64,000 nt of DNA from Arion vulgaris (Eukaryota; Mollusca; Gastropoda; Stylommatophora; Arionidae), in assembly GCA_020796225.1 (NCBI GenBank), contig CM036762.1, forward strand, positions 10,923,633 to 10,987,632, written 5' to 3'. Made by a program: the position numbers and the translations under genes. Below the pieces are notes generated by a model. The model was not told where the DNA came from. It saw only the letters and a program-made list of their open reading frames with translations, and did not search any database. Positions 1 through 11,514 of this stretch are shown here, in pieces; the stretch's first letter is position 1, and the number at the start of each line of letters is the position of its first letter.

Positions 1-178
1 ACGTGTATACATTGCACATTAGTTTGGTAGGCCCCTAAGCGCTTAGACTTCTACACATTTAGAACATATGCATCCGATTTCAGCCAAACTTCCTTAGTCG
101 CCTTTTATGATATGCGTGGCAAGTAACAATGGTTCTATTCTTTACACCCCAAATTTGGGCACCGGTAACCACTCGGGT
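1..178 (-). mobile_element. R1 SINE-like element, cut by window edge
   Basis: Reverse-strand copy of the R1 family. Read on the minus strand it starts with CCCGAGTGGTTACC, continues through the shared GTAAAGAATAG core and runs off the window start. At least eight R1 copies occur in this window. Confidence 0.8.
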
Positions 179-576
179 GATATCTTGCAGTCTGATCAGG
201 TTTGCATATTCAGCCACACTTCTTAAGCTCCTTACCCCCAGGGCATTCAGAATATTAGCCTGACCCATCTACTGTATACAGTGGCCATGCCCGCAAGTCT
301 ATTAGCTAGGTGTTCCCGTTACATCTGCATGCTCTGGCATTGAGAAAAAAATTTATATTTTTCAGCCCCAACAGAACTACAACTGATGTGCAGTTTTATA
401 GAGGCAACCATCTTATAGTGTAGACTGAGCATATGAAATCGATCAGAAAGCATAAGTAGAACTTTTGCCTCGAAGAAGACTGAATTTCTGGTCTGTATTC
501 TTTATTCAGTCTAATGTATACAGTTTATGCTAATACAAGAAATATATTTCTGGTTGTAACAACCTATACATGCACA

Positions 577-734
577 CAGTGGCGGCTCGTGATCATTTTT
601 GCTGGTGGGGCCAGACATTTTGTTCCGTATAAATCATGGTTGTTTTGGTTGCTATATTTTAATTTATAAAATAAAATATACACATTATTTTTGGTGGGCC
701 CGACCCATTGGCCCTTAATGACAAGCCGCCACTG
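577..734. mobile_element. hAT-type MITE, copy 1
   Basis: A 158-bp element with inverted ends CAGTGGCGGCT and its reverse complement, flanked by the exact 8-bp direct repeat CATGCACA (569-576 and 735-742). CAG...CTG termini and 8-bp TSDs are hallmarks of hAT transposons. It has no coding capacity. The duplicated ZNF-B flank near 19079 has one uninterrupted CATGCACA, which is the empty site. A second copy lies at 52989-53150. Confidence 0.92.
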
Positions 735-963
735 CATGCACATATCACTTCTCTGGTGTAGAGTTATGACTTTCAAAATGATATAATTCAAAACAAAATT
801 TGGAAACAGAAATGTATATGCTTGTATCAGGTGTGGGTGATACCCTCCAACATCAGATACACTGACATTACTACTGATACAACTAGAACTACATGTGCTA
901 GAAATTAAATCATCACATCAACTAAACTGTATCACTTCATGCACAACAGTGCTGCAATGTAAT

Positions 964-1206
964 TTACTTTACTTACTTAATCCCCTCATGCCTAGTGACA
1001 CATGGGGCTTCAGAAAGGACTTTCCATGCTCTCCTGTCCGTGCAACCTTCAGCGCAGAGCCCCACGTCAGAGATGCGGTGTCCAGTTCCTCTTCCATCAT
1101 GCGCCTCCATGTTGTCCGTGGTCTGCCTTTCTTTCTCTTTCCTCTGGTGTCCAAGTGAGGGCTATCCTTGCAGGCATTTCTTGTCTCATTCTCATAACAT
1201 GTCCGA
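964..1206 (-). mobile_element. 5'-truncated LINE, 3' end only
   Basis: On the minus strand this encodes the C-terminal tail typical of many APE-type LINEs (GKRKKGRPRTTWRRMMEEEL) and ends in a GTAA-like 3' tail. It is flanked by the 13-bp direct repeat GCTGCAATGTAAT (951-963 and 1207-1219). The paralogous site near 19313 has a single copy of that sequence and no insert. Confidence 0.93.
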
Positions 1207-1261
1207 GCTGCAATGTAATGTATATGATGTAATACCAACATGTGGCAGAATGTCAAGCTTT

Positions 1262-1501
1262 CTTCTTCGTGTTCGTTCTTACGACCAATTTTAATCACTC
1301 TTTGTGATATGATTTGATCTTGGTCAAGACGGCATATCGTTGCACATTGGTTTGTAGGCCCTAACGCATAGCTTCTAGCACGTTTGGACATGTGCATCCG
1401 ATTTCAGCCAAACCTCCTTAGTCGCCTCTACGACATGCGTGGCAGGTAACAGTGGTTCTATTCTTTACACCCCAAAATTGGGCCCGGTAACCACTCGGGC
1501 G
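1262..1501 (-). mobile_element. R1 SINE-like element with 11-bp TSD
   Basis: Full-length 240-bp R1 copy flanked by TGTCAAGCTTT (1251-1261 and 1502-1512). The paralogous B flank near 19355 is empty at this point, so R1 is a true mobile unit with known ends: it starts CCCGAGTGG and ends in AAG repeats. Confidence 0.92.
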
Positions 1502-1652
1502 TGTCAAGCTTTGTTATAACTATTCTTGAACTATTCAATGAGTTAAATTTATGTTAAAATTTATTGCTAGTTTATTCATCTAATATGATTTCTGCCTCAT
1601 AGCTGGAAGATATATTGCCACAAAGTGCACAGTAACTATAAGTAGTTTAAAC

Positions 1653-2816
1653 CAGCGCCGGATTAGCCTAGTAGCAAATGCTACGGGCCCCGCGCCTATG
1701 TGACAGATGAAAATGGAAAAAATAACCAGATGTTATATCAAAACACGCAAGCTGTCTGAATTTTTAAATGTCGGGTGTGATGGTGCTGAATCCAACGAAA
1801 TCGAAGCAGAAAATACAGAAGACGTATCCTACTGTGTAGTAGATGAAAGCAGCGCTATAGAAGCAGCATCATTACCAATACTACCATTAAGATTAGCAAC
1901 TCTTCAGATTTAGCCACATTTTTCACAAGACAAACTGAAATCGAATGTACAACAAGTCCTCCCAATTTAGCCATATCATCTTCAAGCCAAAGAGAGGCAG
2001 AAAGCACAGCACATGCTTCTAATGTAGCAACATCATCTACAAGCCAAAAACACAACGAAAGTAAAATGTACTCCAACGATATTGGTGAATGGCCAAACAA
2101 CTTCAAAGAATCCACGATTTTGTCGAAAGTCGTTTTTAACATACACACATACACCAACAAACAAAACTCACGTGAGAGATTGGTTGTGTTATACAAAAAC
2201 TAAAGGACAACTGTTCTGTTTTGTTTGAAAAGTTATTAATTTAGGCTGTACTATAGTGACTGGTGTATTTGGAATACTCCGGCAGTTAAAATCTATTACA
2301 GAGGAAGAGATCTTGAAAAGAACTCCAAATATTGTCAGCTCTTTCCAAGAGGATTTGGAAGAAAACCTAGGCGACAACTATGCAGTTCACTGAACTTCTT
2401 AAAACTAATGTAGCTGCTGCTATTAACAACGAAAAAAATGAGGCTCTTGAACTGCAATTTTATAAACTTATAATGGAAAATTTATTAGAGTCGTGTTTCC
2501 CAAATGTAGAAAGTCTTACGAATTTACTAGTTTTTAATGATTACTAACTGCAGCGGAGAACTTTCTTTTTCAACATTAAAGCGTATAAAAAGTGAGTTCA
2601 GGAACATGATGGGACAAGATCGTCTAAATAACCTCACCTTAATGAACATTGAAAGTAATTTACTTAGAGAAATTGATTTGTCTAGTATTATCTCTAAATT
2701 TGCTCCCATTAAATCAGAAAAGTTTATTTGTAAAAGTTGTGTTTTATTTTATTATCATACAAAACCTAGGGCCGCGCTAAAATTTGCTACGGCCCCGCTA
2801 ACCTAATCCGGCACTG
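1653..2816 (+). mobile_element. Internally decayed hAT DNA transposon
   Basis: The element is 1164 bp long. Its inverted ends are CAGCGCCGGATTAG and, reverse-complemented from the right, CAGTGCCGGATTAG. It is flanked by the exact 8-bp TSD GTTTAAAC (1645-1652 and 2817-2824). It keeps a hAT C-terminal dimerisation region (see 2537-2806) but most of the transposase is missing. The B flank near 19532 carries one site, GTTCAAAC, with no insertion. Confidence 0.95.
2537..2806 (+). pseudogene. hAT transposase C-terminal (dimerisation) remnant
   Basis: About 60 residues resemble the hAT family C-terminal dimerisation domain: NCSGELSFSTLKRIKSEFR, then MGQDRLNNLTLMNIES and a leucine-rich tail with LLREIDL. 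In intact hAT transposases this region follows an RNase H-like catalytic core. Here the catalytic core is not recognisable: the upstream 1707-2500 reads only in short broken frames, one starting near 1707 that is rich in Glu and Ser. It lies inside the inverted ends of the element at 1653-2816, so it is the element's own decayed gene. No activity is expected. Some ZMYM-type host genes derive from hAT and share this domain, but the flanking TSD makes a transposon remnant the better call. Confidence 0.85.
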
Positions 2817-3252
2817 GTTTAAACTGAATGCTTCATGAGTATATTGAAGTCAGCATTAGTAGCTTCTTTGAAAGCTGAACTATCTTTGTAGGCATGGATA
2901 GAGGAAGTTGGATAACTGTCTATTGTCTCCAATGTCCAGGCTTTTAGGATCAGTGCAGTGTTTCTTTGTTTATGGTTATTTCAAGGAGAGGTATGTCTTG
3001 GTTACTGGTTTTATGTTTGTCTATGGTGGTGGGCTACATATTCCTATCAAAACTGATTAAGCTGAAAATATTCGACTACTTAACAGAATCTAAGCATTCC
3101 TTGGTGAATTGTCTAATAATAATAAATTCTGCAAAAATACCAGTGAGGGGAGGGTGACTGTGTGCATATGTGGTGGAGAGGTGAACCCTTCAATCCCTCA
3201 CCTCTCTCCTTGTGACTGCTATTGCTCTCCACCTATCTACACCTCCTCCTTA

Positions 3253-5889
3253 TTATATCTTGTCAGGCACCACATCCAATGAACTCTGCACAACAAAATC
3301 ATTATTTTTAAGTTTCTCTTCTATATGTATTTGTCTGTGTAACTTAAACTTACTAGCTGCAGAAAACTCTGCACTACATACATCACATTTGTAACACTTT
3401 TCTATAGTATGTATTCGTCTGTGTTTTCTAAGGCCGCCACATCCAGTAAACTCCGCACCACAAACATCACACTTGTAAGGTTTCTCTCCAGTATGTATTC
3501 GTCTGTGTGCCTTCAAGTTACCTGCTAATGCAAACCCTGTATCACAAAAAGCACACTTGTAAGGCTTCTCTCCAGTATGTACTCTTCTATGTCTTCTCAA
3601 GTGACTAGGGTCATAGAATCTTACACCACAAACATCACACATGTAAGGTTTCTCTCCAGTATGTATTCTTTTGTGTATCTTCAATCTATAAGCTGCAGAA
3701 AATTCTGTATTACAAACATCACACTTGTAAGGTTTTTCACCTGTATGTTTTCTTCTGTGTACTTTCAAGCTAGCAGTTAAAGTAAACTCTGCACCACAAA
3801 CATCACACATGAAGGATTTGTCATTTATATGAGGTTTCTCTCCTGTATGTATTCTGTGGTGTATCTTAAGTGCAGTTCCTGAGATAAACTGCACACTACA
3901 AACTGCACATTTATGCGTTTCTCTCCAGTATGTATTCTTCTGTGTTTAGTAAAGCTACCAGCTGTAGCAAACTCTGCACTACAAACATCACACTTGTAAG
4001 GTTTCTCTCCAGTATGTATTCTTTGGTGTATTTTCAATCCAGCAGCTACATTAAACTGCGCACTACAAACATCACACTTGTAAGGTTTCTCTCCTGTATG
4101 TATTCTTATGTGTACCTTCAAACCATCAGATGCAGCAAACCCTGCACCACAAACATCACACTTGTAAGGCTTCTCTCCTGTGTGTATTCTTCTATGTCTT
4201 GTTAAGTCACAATTTTCACAGAATCCTATACCACAAACATCACACATGTAGGGTTTCTCTCAGTATGCTTCGCGTGTGATGGTCAGAGTATCTAGCTGTA
4301 GAAAACCTTGCACCACAAATATCACATTTGTAAGGTTTCTCTCCAGTATGTATTCTTTTGTGAGATGTCAAGTGAGAAGACTTATAGAATGCTACTCCAC
4401 AAATATCACACTTGTAAGGTTTCTCTCCAGTATGTCTTCGTCTATGTACCTTCATGCTACCAGCTGCAGTAAAATCTGCATTACAAATATCACATTTGTA
4501 TCGGTTTCTCTCAGTATGCATTCTACTGTGCCTTGGCAAGTGAGAAGACTTATAGAATGCTACTCCACAAATATCACACTTGTAAGGTTTCACTTCAGTA
4601 TGTCTTCGTCTATGTACCTTCATGCTACCAGCTGCAGTAAAATCTGCATTACAAATATCACATTTGTACGGTTTCTCTCCTGTATGTATTCTTCTGTGGC
4701 ATGTTAGGTTAAAAGAATTACAGAATTCTAAACCACAAACATCACAGTTGTACTGCTTCTTGTTTATCTATTTTCTGTGCACCTTCAGTTTACTTTCTGT
4801 AGTAAATCTATACTACAAACATCACACTTGTACAGCTTCTTTCCTTTATGTATTATTCTGTGCACCTTCAGGTCATTATCTGTAGCAAACATTCTTTACA
4901 AACATCACACTCGACAGCTTTTCTCCTCTATGTATTTGCAGTGGACCTTAAGTTCACTATCTGCGAAACACTGCACTGCAAATAACACACTTGTACTGCT
5001 TTATTCCAGTATGTATTATTATGTGGACCTTCATATCATCATATGTGGTAAACATTAAATCACAAACATCACACTTGTAGGGTTTCTCACTATGTATTAT
5101 TTTGTGTACCTTCATGTCACCCTCTGTAGCAAACAATGCATCACAAACATTACACTTGTACGATTTTTCACCTGTATGTATTTCTATGTCCCTATCTAGA
5201 CTACTAGGTTTTGTAAATGCAGAATCACAATTATGCGGTTTCTCTCAATATTTATTTTTGTGTGTACAGTCAGATTACTAGAACAAGAACAATTAATACC
5301 ACAATCATGACATTTGTCAGACTGCTTTTCTGTCAGTGTTCTTTCATGATTGATTAGATCACAACTCTTAGTAAGTCTGATATCAACAAGATCACATTTG
5401 TTATGTTTCTCTGAACTTGTGCTACTCATAGAATGTTCACTGATATCATAAACACAGAATTCATTTTCAGACAGACTGTTACAATCTCCATTATTGACAG
5501 TTAGACTATCATCATTCTGACTCTTATTCATGACGTCTACAATCATGACCTGTCCTATCCTGGCTTTCACTGACTCTCTTAAGTCATACAGTCTCTACTC
5601 TCTAGATGTCAGTTCTAGATTTCCTTGCTTCTTTTTTGGTATGCTACTGTCTTCTTTATGTTCATTTATCCTCTTATAATCATCTGTCTCGTCCCCTATG
5701 TGCTTCACAATATGTACTTGTTCTGTTAGTCTTTTCATTTTGTTTGTCTCATCATCTGCATTAATCTCCAATTTTCTCATGTGCTCTGGATGATTCTCTG
5801 AAAACCTATCAGCTCTTACAAGTTGTGAGTGTTGAACCATGCATGGACCACGACTTCAGAGGTTTAGCTCCATGTGCCAGCACTGATCT
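3253..5889 (-). pseudogene. ZNF-A: broken C2H2 zinc-finger gene, last exon
   Basis: Homologous to the last exon of ZNF-B and, in its middle part, closer to ZNF-D. It begins at a conserved acceptor (TACTTGTCAG then AGATCAGTGCTG, exon edge 5889). An N-terminal frame (5840-5598) ends at a TAG where ZNF-B has CAG (Gln). The next frame (5570-5196) shares MNKSQNDDSLTVNNGDC with B and is lost in a frameshift. Fingers then continue in different frames: about 4 in 4623-4240, 4 in 4247-3825, and 6 plus a partial one in 3894-3253, with typical CDVCG...H-R-R-x-H and TGEKPYKC linkers. The last six fingers are nearly those of ZNF-B. Intact, such a protein would be a nuclear DNA-binding factor. As read, one stop and at least four frameshifts rule that out. 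Assembly errors could explain some shifts, but the TAG substitution is not homopolymer-like. No upstream exons were found; a LINE starts at about 6245. Confidence 0.88.
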
Positions 5890-6244
5890 CTGACAAGTAG
5901 AAACAATAAATTGAGACAGTTATAAAAAAAAAAAATAATAAATCATTCAATTTGTACATTTAAACTATCTATGACATATGTATAATAAAATCTTTACTAG
6001 TGGGTATATTTTCTTCTTCATTCAATCTTAGATGCCAACTTGAATATGTTTAAAATGAAAGCAGTGGTCCATCTAAGGTTGCCAAGATCTCCAAAGAACT
6101 TCTCACACAATGGCAACAGCCATATCAGTTTACTTTGCCCCTCATATGCTGGACATCTTTGCAAAATAATGTTAATTTGTCAGTGCACCAGAAAAGCTTC
6201 TATCTTCAACTTGTTCATGTAATAGTATCTCAGTCTGTTATAGC
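5890..6244 (-). other. Conserved intron/upstream segment of ZNF-A
   Basis: Upstream of the acceptor. Shared pieces such as AAAGCAGTGGTCC and the AAAGA(A/G)CTT motif recur at about 23430-23860 (B) and 61300-61640 (D), so this intronic DNA was part of the ancestral duplicated unit. No exon seen. Confidence 0.6.
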
Positions 6245-7690
6245 ATACGACATATATGATTTTCTCCCTATCAACCAAGCCCCAAAGTCCAAGGCTCCTA
6301 CTAAATAGCCATATATTGCTCCCAGAGAGAAACCCCACATACCTTTGAATCACCTTCGACCAGCGCATGACATGGAAAGCTCAGATTGAAAAAAAAAAAA
6401 CCCAAGCAAAATCCAGGATAGCAATACTTGGGAGGCAGATAAGTGTTTTAAAGAAGCTTTATGTGGGATATGTTCACCCGACATTGGACTATGGAATCTC
6501 TGCATGGGCAACTGTAGCCCAATCCAACTTCAACAAAATCAACTGTGTTCAGAACCAAGCTATGAGAATTATTACAGGAGGAATGAGATCTACCCCAATA
6601 CAGGAAATGGAGAAGACCACAGGCCTACAACCAATGGAGGATATAAGAGACTGCAGAACACAAAAACAAGCAGAAAAGTTCAAGAGACTAGAAGATCACT
6701 AAATGTACCACAGAATGAATGGACTAGGAAGGGGCAGATTTAAAGAACCAACTTTGCAGCGACAACCAAGATGATGATGAGCAAACAACCATCATGTGCT
6801 GAAGTTACTCCCAAACCACTAAAATATACCAACACAAGACAGATATAGAAAGATACAAAATTCCCAGAGCTGAATGAGAACATCACAGGGATAGCAGGCA
6901 AAACCAACAAAAAGTGAAGAAAGAAAATTCCTGGCCACCGAGTACCTAAAGGAACACTTCCCTAACAGCAGGTGGACCCATGTATACACAGATGAGTCTG
7001 CAGCAAATACAACTGAAAATGGAGGCGTCCTCATAGTGCTCAGTGACATGAAACACAGGAAGCTATAATATTCGGGACAGGAAGGTTCTCCAGCAATTAC
7101 AGAGCAGAGGCCCTAAAAGCGGCAACAGAAGTCATAGTGTCAGAGGAACATGTAAATGAAAACCTGGTATTTCTTACTGATGCCCTGTCAGTAATTACTG
7201 CTCTAAAAAATCAATTCGATAACAACTTGAAGGAACTGTAAGTATCACTACACCAAGTATGCAACATCTTCTCTAGAGTGGTAATACAGTGGATACCATC
7301 TCACTGCGGAATACTTGGCAATGAGACTGCGGACATATTGGCAAACTCAGTAGAGCGGAACAGATTGTCATTTTTCATCTACAAACAGGGCACAATAGGC
7401 TGAGGTACCATCTGTTTAACAAGTATAAAATAGGCCCATCTGACATATGGCACCAGCAAGATGACAGAGACACACATACTGCAAGAATGTCCAACATACA
7501 CAGAACAGAGAGAAAACACATGGCCAATCCCCATATCAGTCCAACACAAGCTATACGGAGATGTACATAGACTCCAGTTGACCACTACTTTAAAAGTATA
7601 CAAATCTGTCGTCCTTATTATTGACAGTTATGTTGCAATAAGATGGTATCTAATGTATCACAACTCTTTAAAACAACACTACATGTTTAA
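6245..7690 (+). mobile_element. Degenerate Jockey-like LINE: RT C-terminus, RNase H, C-terminal region
   Basis: Plus-strand pieces in LINE order. The end of a reverse transcriptase has TYLxITFDQRMTWKAQIEK, then HPTLDYGISAW and NQAMRIITGG (6330-6700). An RNase H stretch follows (WTHVYTDESA near 6970; AVIQWIPSHCG-like near 7290). Last is a Cys/His-poor C-terminal piece (HILQECPTY near 7470). Many stops and shifts. Homology with the other ZNF flanks is lost at about 6244, so its left edge is an insertion point in the ZNF-A upstream intron. Confidence 0.8.
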
Positions 7691-8235
7691 TTTATAATGA
7701 GTCATTCAGTTCTGCATTGTGGCATCAGTTTACAAGATGCATGCTTCTGCTCTAAAGTTACTAGAGAATTTACATGTTACTACTGACACTCTTTACTGTG
7801 TACCAACTGTTGATTGAAGATGATCTTATCTCTACACTACTGTACTGTTTGTTACATCTATTGTTGACTTCTACCCGCACCAAGATGTTTCATGTTTCAC
7901 TATTCTGTATCTGCTGATCATGTCTATTAACAACTTTAAAATACACTCCATACTTTTTCTTCGCTGTTGTTGAGAACTGTTGTCTGTTTTGACTTGCCCA
8001 TGCCTTTTAATAAACTTGGCATTCCTTTCATTGCGTAACACATTATGACTATAGTTTCATAATTCTTGACCATCGTTAAAATTTCAGAATTGTACGATCA
8101 TATGACAGTTTCTGATAAAATTTGGTATGTTAGTTGAAGACATCCATGACGTTAATAATATATTTATTTCACCAATGAAACATATTGTATTAATAAAATT
8201 TCTTCTTTAATATCTAAAATTTTTTGTAATGAAAC
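7691..8235. other. AT-rich DNA, nothing recognised
   Basis: No ORF, repeat family or RNA gene recognised. It may include 3' sequence of the preceding LINE. Confidence 0.4.
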
Positions 8236-8539
8236 TGAAATGGTAGAATTTGAGGAAATTTACTTTTATGATTTTTTTTTAAAGTAGCAATGGGTTGACC
8301 CATTTTTTAATAGGAAAGCAATGTTGTTCAACTTTATTTTGGTTCAAATTCAAAATGTTACTGAATGCGACAGTCCATGATATAAAAATGTGCATTATAC
8401 CAGAGGTGTTTTGAAAATATGAGGGTCTGTACTTTTTTTTTTTGCAAATGAACTATAGAATAGTTGAGTTAAAAATTAATGTTGTTATTGTGATAACAAA
8501 ATTATGGATTTCCATTGTAAAATCATTGTGATGCAAAAT

Positions 8540-9995
8540 TTACAAGCATATTGTACAAACATTTTTGTCGGGAAGCCAAGAGAAGGTATTTTTTGTATCA
8601 CAGCATTAGTGATCCTGTGAGTAGGACAAAGCGTGCTCTCGGACTAGATAGGCAGTCTTTTTCCTGCTGGCTTAAACAGGACTTGCAATCAACAAAAACA
8701 CAGAAGAAGCATGGAGGTCGAAAAAGTAGATGATTTTGATAAAGATGTGATAAGATGTAAGATTATGAAAACCTTAAAGGCAAATCAACTTGTTACTCTT
8801 CGCAAATTTTGTTGAACACAAAAAGAGCAATGTTCAACACAATCTTTCTCCCCAGATTATGCTATCATTGTCAAACCTGGATGCTGACATCAATTTATAG
8901 AAGAATACTAGTCCTGAGAGAGATGAAATGTTTACGCAAAATGCTGGGGTAAGAAGAAGCGCCGGTTGAGAAATGAAGACGCAGGAAAAAATGGGTACAC
9001 CATCAGCACTGAACTTCATCAAGAAAAAAACAAATTAAATGATTTGGCCACATAAGCAGATTACCAACAGAGAGTGCAACTCAAAGAGCAATGTTGCTTC
9101 AATGCAATGGATACAAAGCAAAAGGCTGGTCACGCAAAACGTGGACCTCAGAGATAATAGAGGCGATGAAAGACACTATTTATAAACCGCACACAAGGGC
9201 TCGTTCTAGAAATCTCTTCTTATCCTGATGCTGTGAGGCAAAACAGGATTGGAGAAAAGACTCTACGTAAATTGCAAGTACAACTGAAATCAGAATGCGA
9301 TATTGATATTTCGAAAACTGCTTTGGTGAGAACTGTTCCAAAGCATTGGATTCACTTTCAGAAAAACTGTAATTGGAAGAAATATTGTTTCTGAAAAACA
9401 TCATTTGATTTCAGCGCAGATCAAATACGTAAGGCAGGTTTGCGAACAAAGGAAGAAAGACTATGATATAGTATATTTGGATGAAATATGGGTGAATGCA
9501 CACTGCACCTACAACAAAGAACGGGTATCAGTAGTTGGGGAAAAGGAAAATTCCTAGCAGTAAGGGAGAATGCATTGTAACAGTCCATGTTAGTAGCAGA
9601 TAGAATGGACATGTCAATGAAGCAGAGTTATTTTTTCAAGCAATTTCTACAGATGGTAGGGACTACCACACCGAAATGAATGTAATAATTTTCAGAAATT
9701 GGATAGAGAACACTCTCCAACCCACTCTAGATTGACCGATGTGTCTGGTAATGGACGATGTTTCATTTCAAAATATCGTATCACAGGAAAACAAATGAAA
9801 ACGTTCCATTTGATAACACTTATTTGAAACCAGTTATTGCAGAATGTCAAACAATATTTGATTTGTCAAACAATATTTCGGATCGACAAAACGATTCAAG
9901 CACATGCATGGCTACACTTCTCTACAACTCCCACTGTGACATTACATGGTAATGATATGATTCCATCCATTACTCCATAGAATAAGTTATGAATA
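8540..9995 (+). pseudogene. Tc1/mariner-type transposase pseudogene, split by a LINE
   Basis: Plus-strand fragments match the layout of a Tc1/mariner (IS630-like) DDE transposase. An N-terminal DDFDKDVIRCKIMK helix-turn-helix-like part (about 8725-8810) resumes after a LINE insertion as LRKLQVQLKSECDIDISKTA (about 9270). The first catalytic motif reads DIVYLDEIWVNAH (about 9460-9500), DYHTEMN lies near 9670, and the second Asp block reads CLVMDDVSFQNI (about 9740-9780), where typical members have an MDNA-like motif. Several stops and frameshifts separate these blocks, so it is inactive. No convincing terminal inverted repeats or TA duplication were located by eye. The family call rests on the order and spacing of the motifs. 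Confidence 0.78.
8812..9259 (+). mobile_element. 5'-truncated LINE inside the mariner pseudogene
   Basis: It encodes LNTKRAMFNTIFLPRLCYHC and the 3' end GCTGTGAGGC, closely matching the LINE at 40423-41862. Imperfect TSD: ACTCTTCGCAAATT (8795-8808) and ACTCTACGTAAATT (9260-9273). The mariner reading frame resumes after it, fixing the order: mariner first, LINE second. Confidence 0.86.
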
Positions 9996-10051
9996 ACCGT
10001 CTTGTGTTTGGTTTGTAAGTGTTCATTATACATTCATAATGAAGTGTCATA

Positions 10052-10768
10052 CAATTGTAATGAGCAGTTCAGGCATTAATTTCTGAGAACGCATCTGAGC
10101 ATGATGTAATCATTTATACGGATGGTTCGGTGATTCGACATGTGCGGAGCTCGTGGGCTTTCACTGCTCAGGTCGGAGATGTTGTGAAGGAAGACAGTGG
10201 TGGTTTTGCCGTGACTATGAGCAGTCTCATTATTGAAATCATGGCGGTTACTAAAGCGATGATTTGGCTGGAATCACAGACTTTTATCCATGCATGTTTT
10301 CTCAGTGACTCAATGAGTATGCTCAGGAAGATTGAAACAGGATGGGCTAGGAGACATTGGATGGAGTCGCTGGGAAGGTCTAGGCTGACAAAATCACTTT
10401 TATTTTGTGCCATGGCATGCAGGTGTAAGGGGAATGAACGTGCGGATAGGCTTGCAGGTATGGCTGCTGTACAAAGCGGGGAGCAATGGACCAGGCTGAT
10501 ATTATAAATTCATTAAGGGAGAGAGGTGGTAGCATGATTCACGTAATAGCGGTGAATCTACAACTTTAACCAGACTGCAAGAACTCAAAGTTAAGTGTGA
10601 TGTTGCTCACAAGAACGCTATGCTGGCAGACAAAGAAGAATTGTAAACCAACAAAGAACAGGTGTGGTTAGTCGCCACATGCAGAGGTACATACTGAGGG
10701 AGAGATCGAGCACTTATGGACTAATTTGTTCGACGTGCAGTGATGGTGATCCGACGACTAAACTAAAC
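10052..10768 (+). mobile_element. 5'-truncated LINE: RNase H domain
   Basis: Flanked by the exact 15-bp TSD TAATGAAGTGTCATA (10037-10051 and 10769-10783) with a CTAAACTAAACTA tail. It carries the four RNase H acidic motifs in order: YTDGSVIRH, SSLIIEIMAVTKA, FLSDSMSMLRK and GNERADRLAG. A C-terminal tail follows with INRHRTGVVS-like text. Frames are partly broken. Same family as 33445-34274 and 50558-52700. Confidence 0.92.
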
Positions 10769-10783
10769 TAATGAAGTGTCATA

Positions 10784-11411
10784 AGCATTCTTAGACTACT
10801 TGTTTATGCTAAAAGTAAACTTAAATACACTGTTTTCATCATGATTGACATTGATGATATCATCCTGTATTGAGTATTGTAGTAAAATACCATAACATTG
10901 TTCTCATTGTCACCTGCGCATGAATTTTGGAGCGAACTTAACTATAGAATGACTATCAATACTATACTTAACTACATACTTACTATAATTAGTTTGTAAT
11001 AGTATCACTATCAATATTATCATTAATATCATCATGGCATACATTGTCATTGTGTTGTTTGCGATTGTTTGACTCAATCTCAAATGAGACCATTGATCAT
11101 TGTTGATGACTGACTACTCATCAGTACTCTGACGATTGGAGTCAATGATTGCGCCACTAAATACTTTAGCAAATTATGCTCACCAAACTCTTCCTATATT
11201 TCATGAACAAGCTAACTTCATTAATTATGTGTACTTGCACATACCAACATATAGTTGTTCTAAAGGTTCATTCAAAACTGAACATAACAACATTTGGCAA
11301 TTCTTTGCATAAAACAAACCGCCATTTAAATATATGTGATACCGGCTGGTGGTGATTTGCGAATATTAAGTATTCGATACTCGAATAAGGTACTCGAACA
11401 CGAAATACATT
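10784..11411. other. AT-rich DNA, nothing recognised
   Basis: Repetitive TAT/ATCAT-like low-complexity text and a short palindromic GTATTCGATACTCGAATA near 11373. No coding sign. Confidence 0.4.
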
Positions 11412-11514
11412 CATCATCATCAAATAGCTTGTCCTGAGCAGAAATTCCGAAGGACTGTTCGTATGACAAAGTTCTGCTCACGACAAGCTATTTGATGATG
11501 ATGAGCAGAACTTT
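11412..11514. repeat. Interlocked inverted repeats (two LINE 3' tails in opposite orientation)
   Basis: CATCATCATCAAATAGCTTG (11412 on) is inverted at 11482-11501, and CAAAGTTCTGCTCA (about 11467) is inverted as TGAGCAGAACTTTG (11501-11514). The centre TTCCGAAGGACTGTT matches the inverted LINE 3' end just to the right. It could extrude as a cruciform, but it is best explained by two oppositely oriented LINE 3' ends. Confidence 0.75.

Larger units (their letters stand above)
180..3252. repeat. Duplicated 3' flank of ZNF-A (pairs with 18455-21575)
   Basis: Stretches at about 236-300, 380-560, 740-960, 1207-1260, 1503-1645 and 2817-3250 align in order with the ZNF-B flank, for example AGACTGAGCATATGAAA near 424 and 18950. 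The alignment is broken in A by four mobile elements (577-734, 964-1206, 1262-1501, 1653-2816). The ancestral duplication therefore included both gene and flank, and the insertions came later. Confidence 0.85.

Noticed and set aside
895..1294. Ser/Cys-rich plus-strand ORFs over 895-1294
   Set aside because: Antisense of the LINE C-terminal fragment at 964-1206.
3577..4707. Plus-strand frames full of MYSSV / TNITLVRFLS repeats over the finger arrays (also at 21873-22736, 44241-44516 and 59726-60445)
   Set aside because: They are the antisense of the C2H2 finger repeats; the minus strand explains the periodicity completely.
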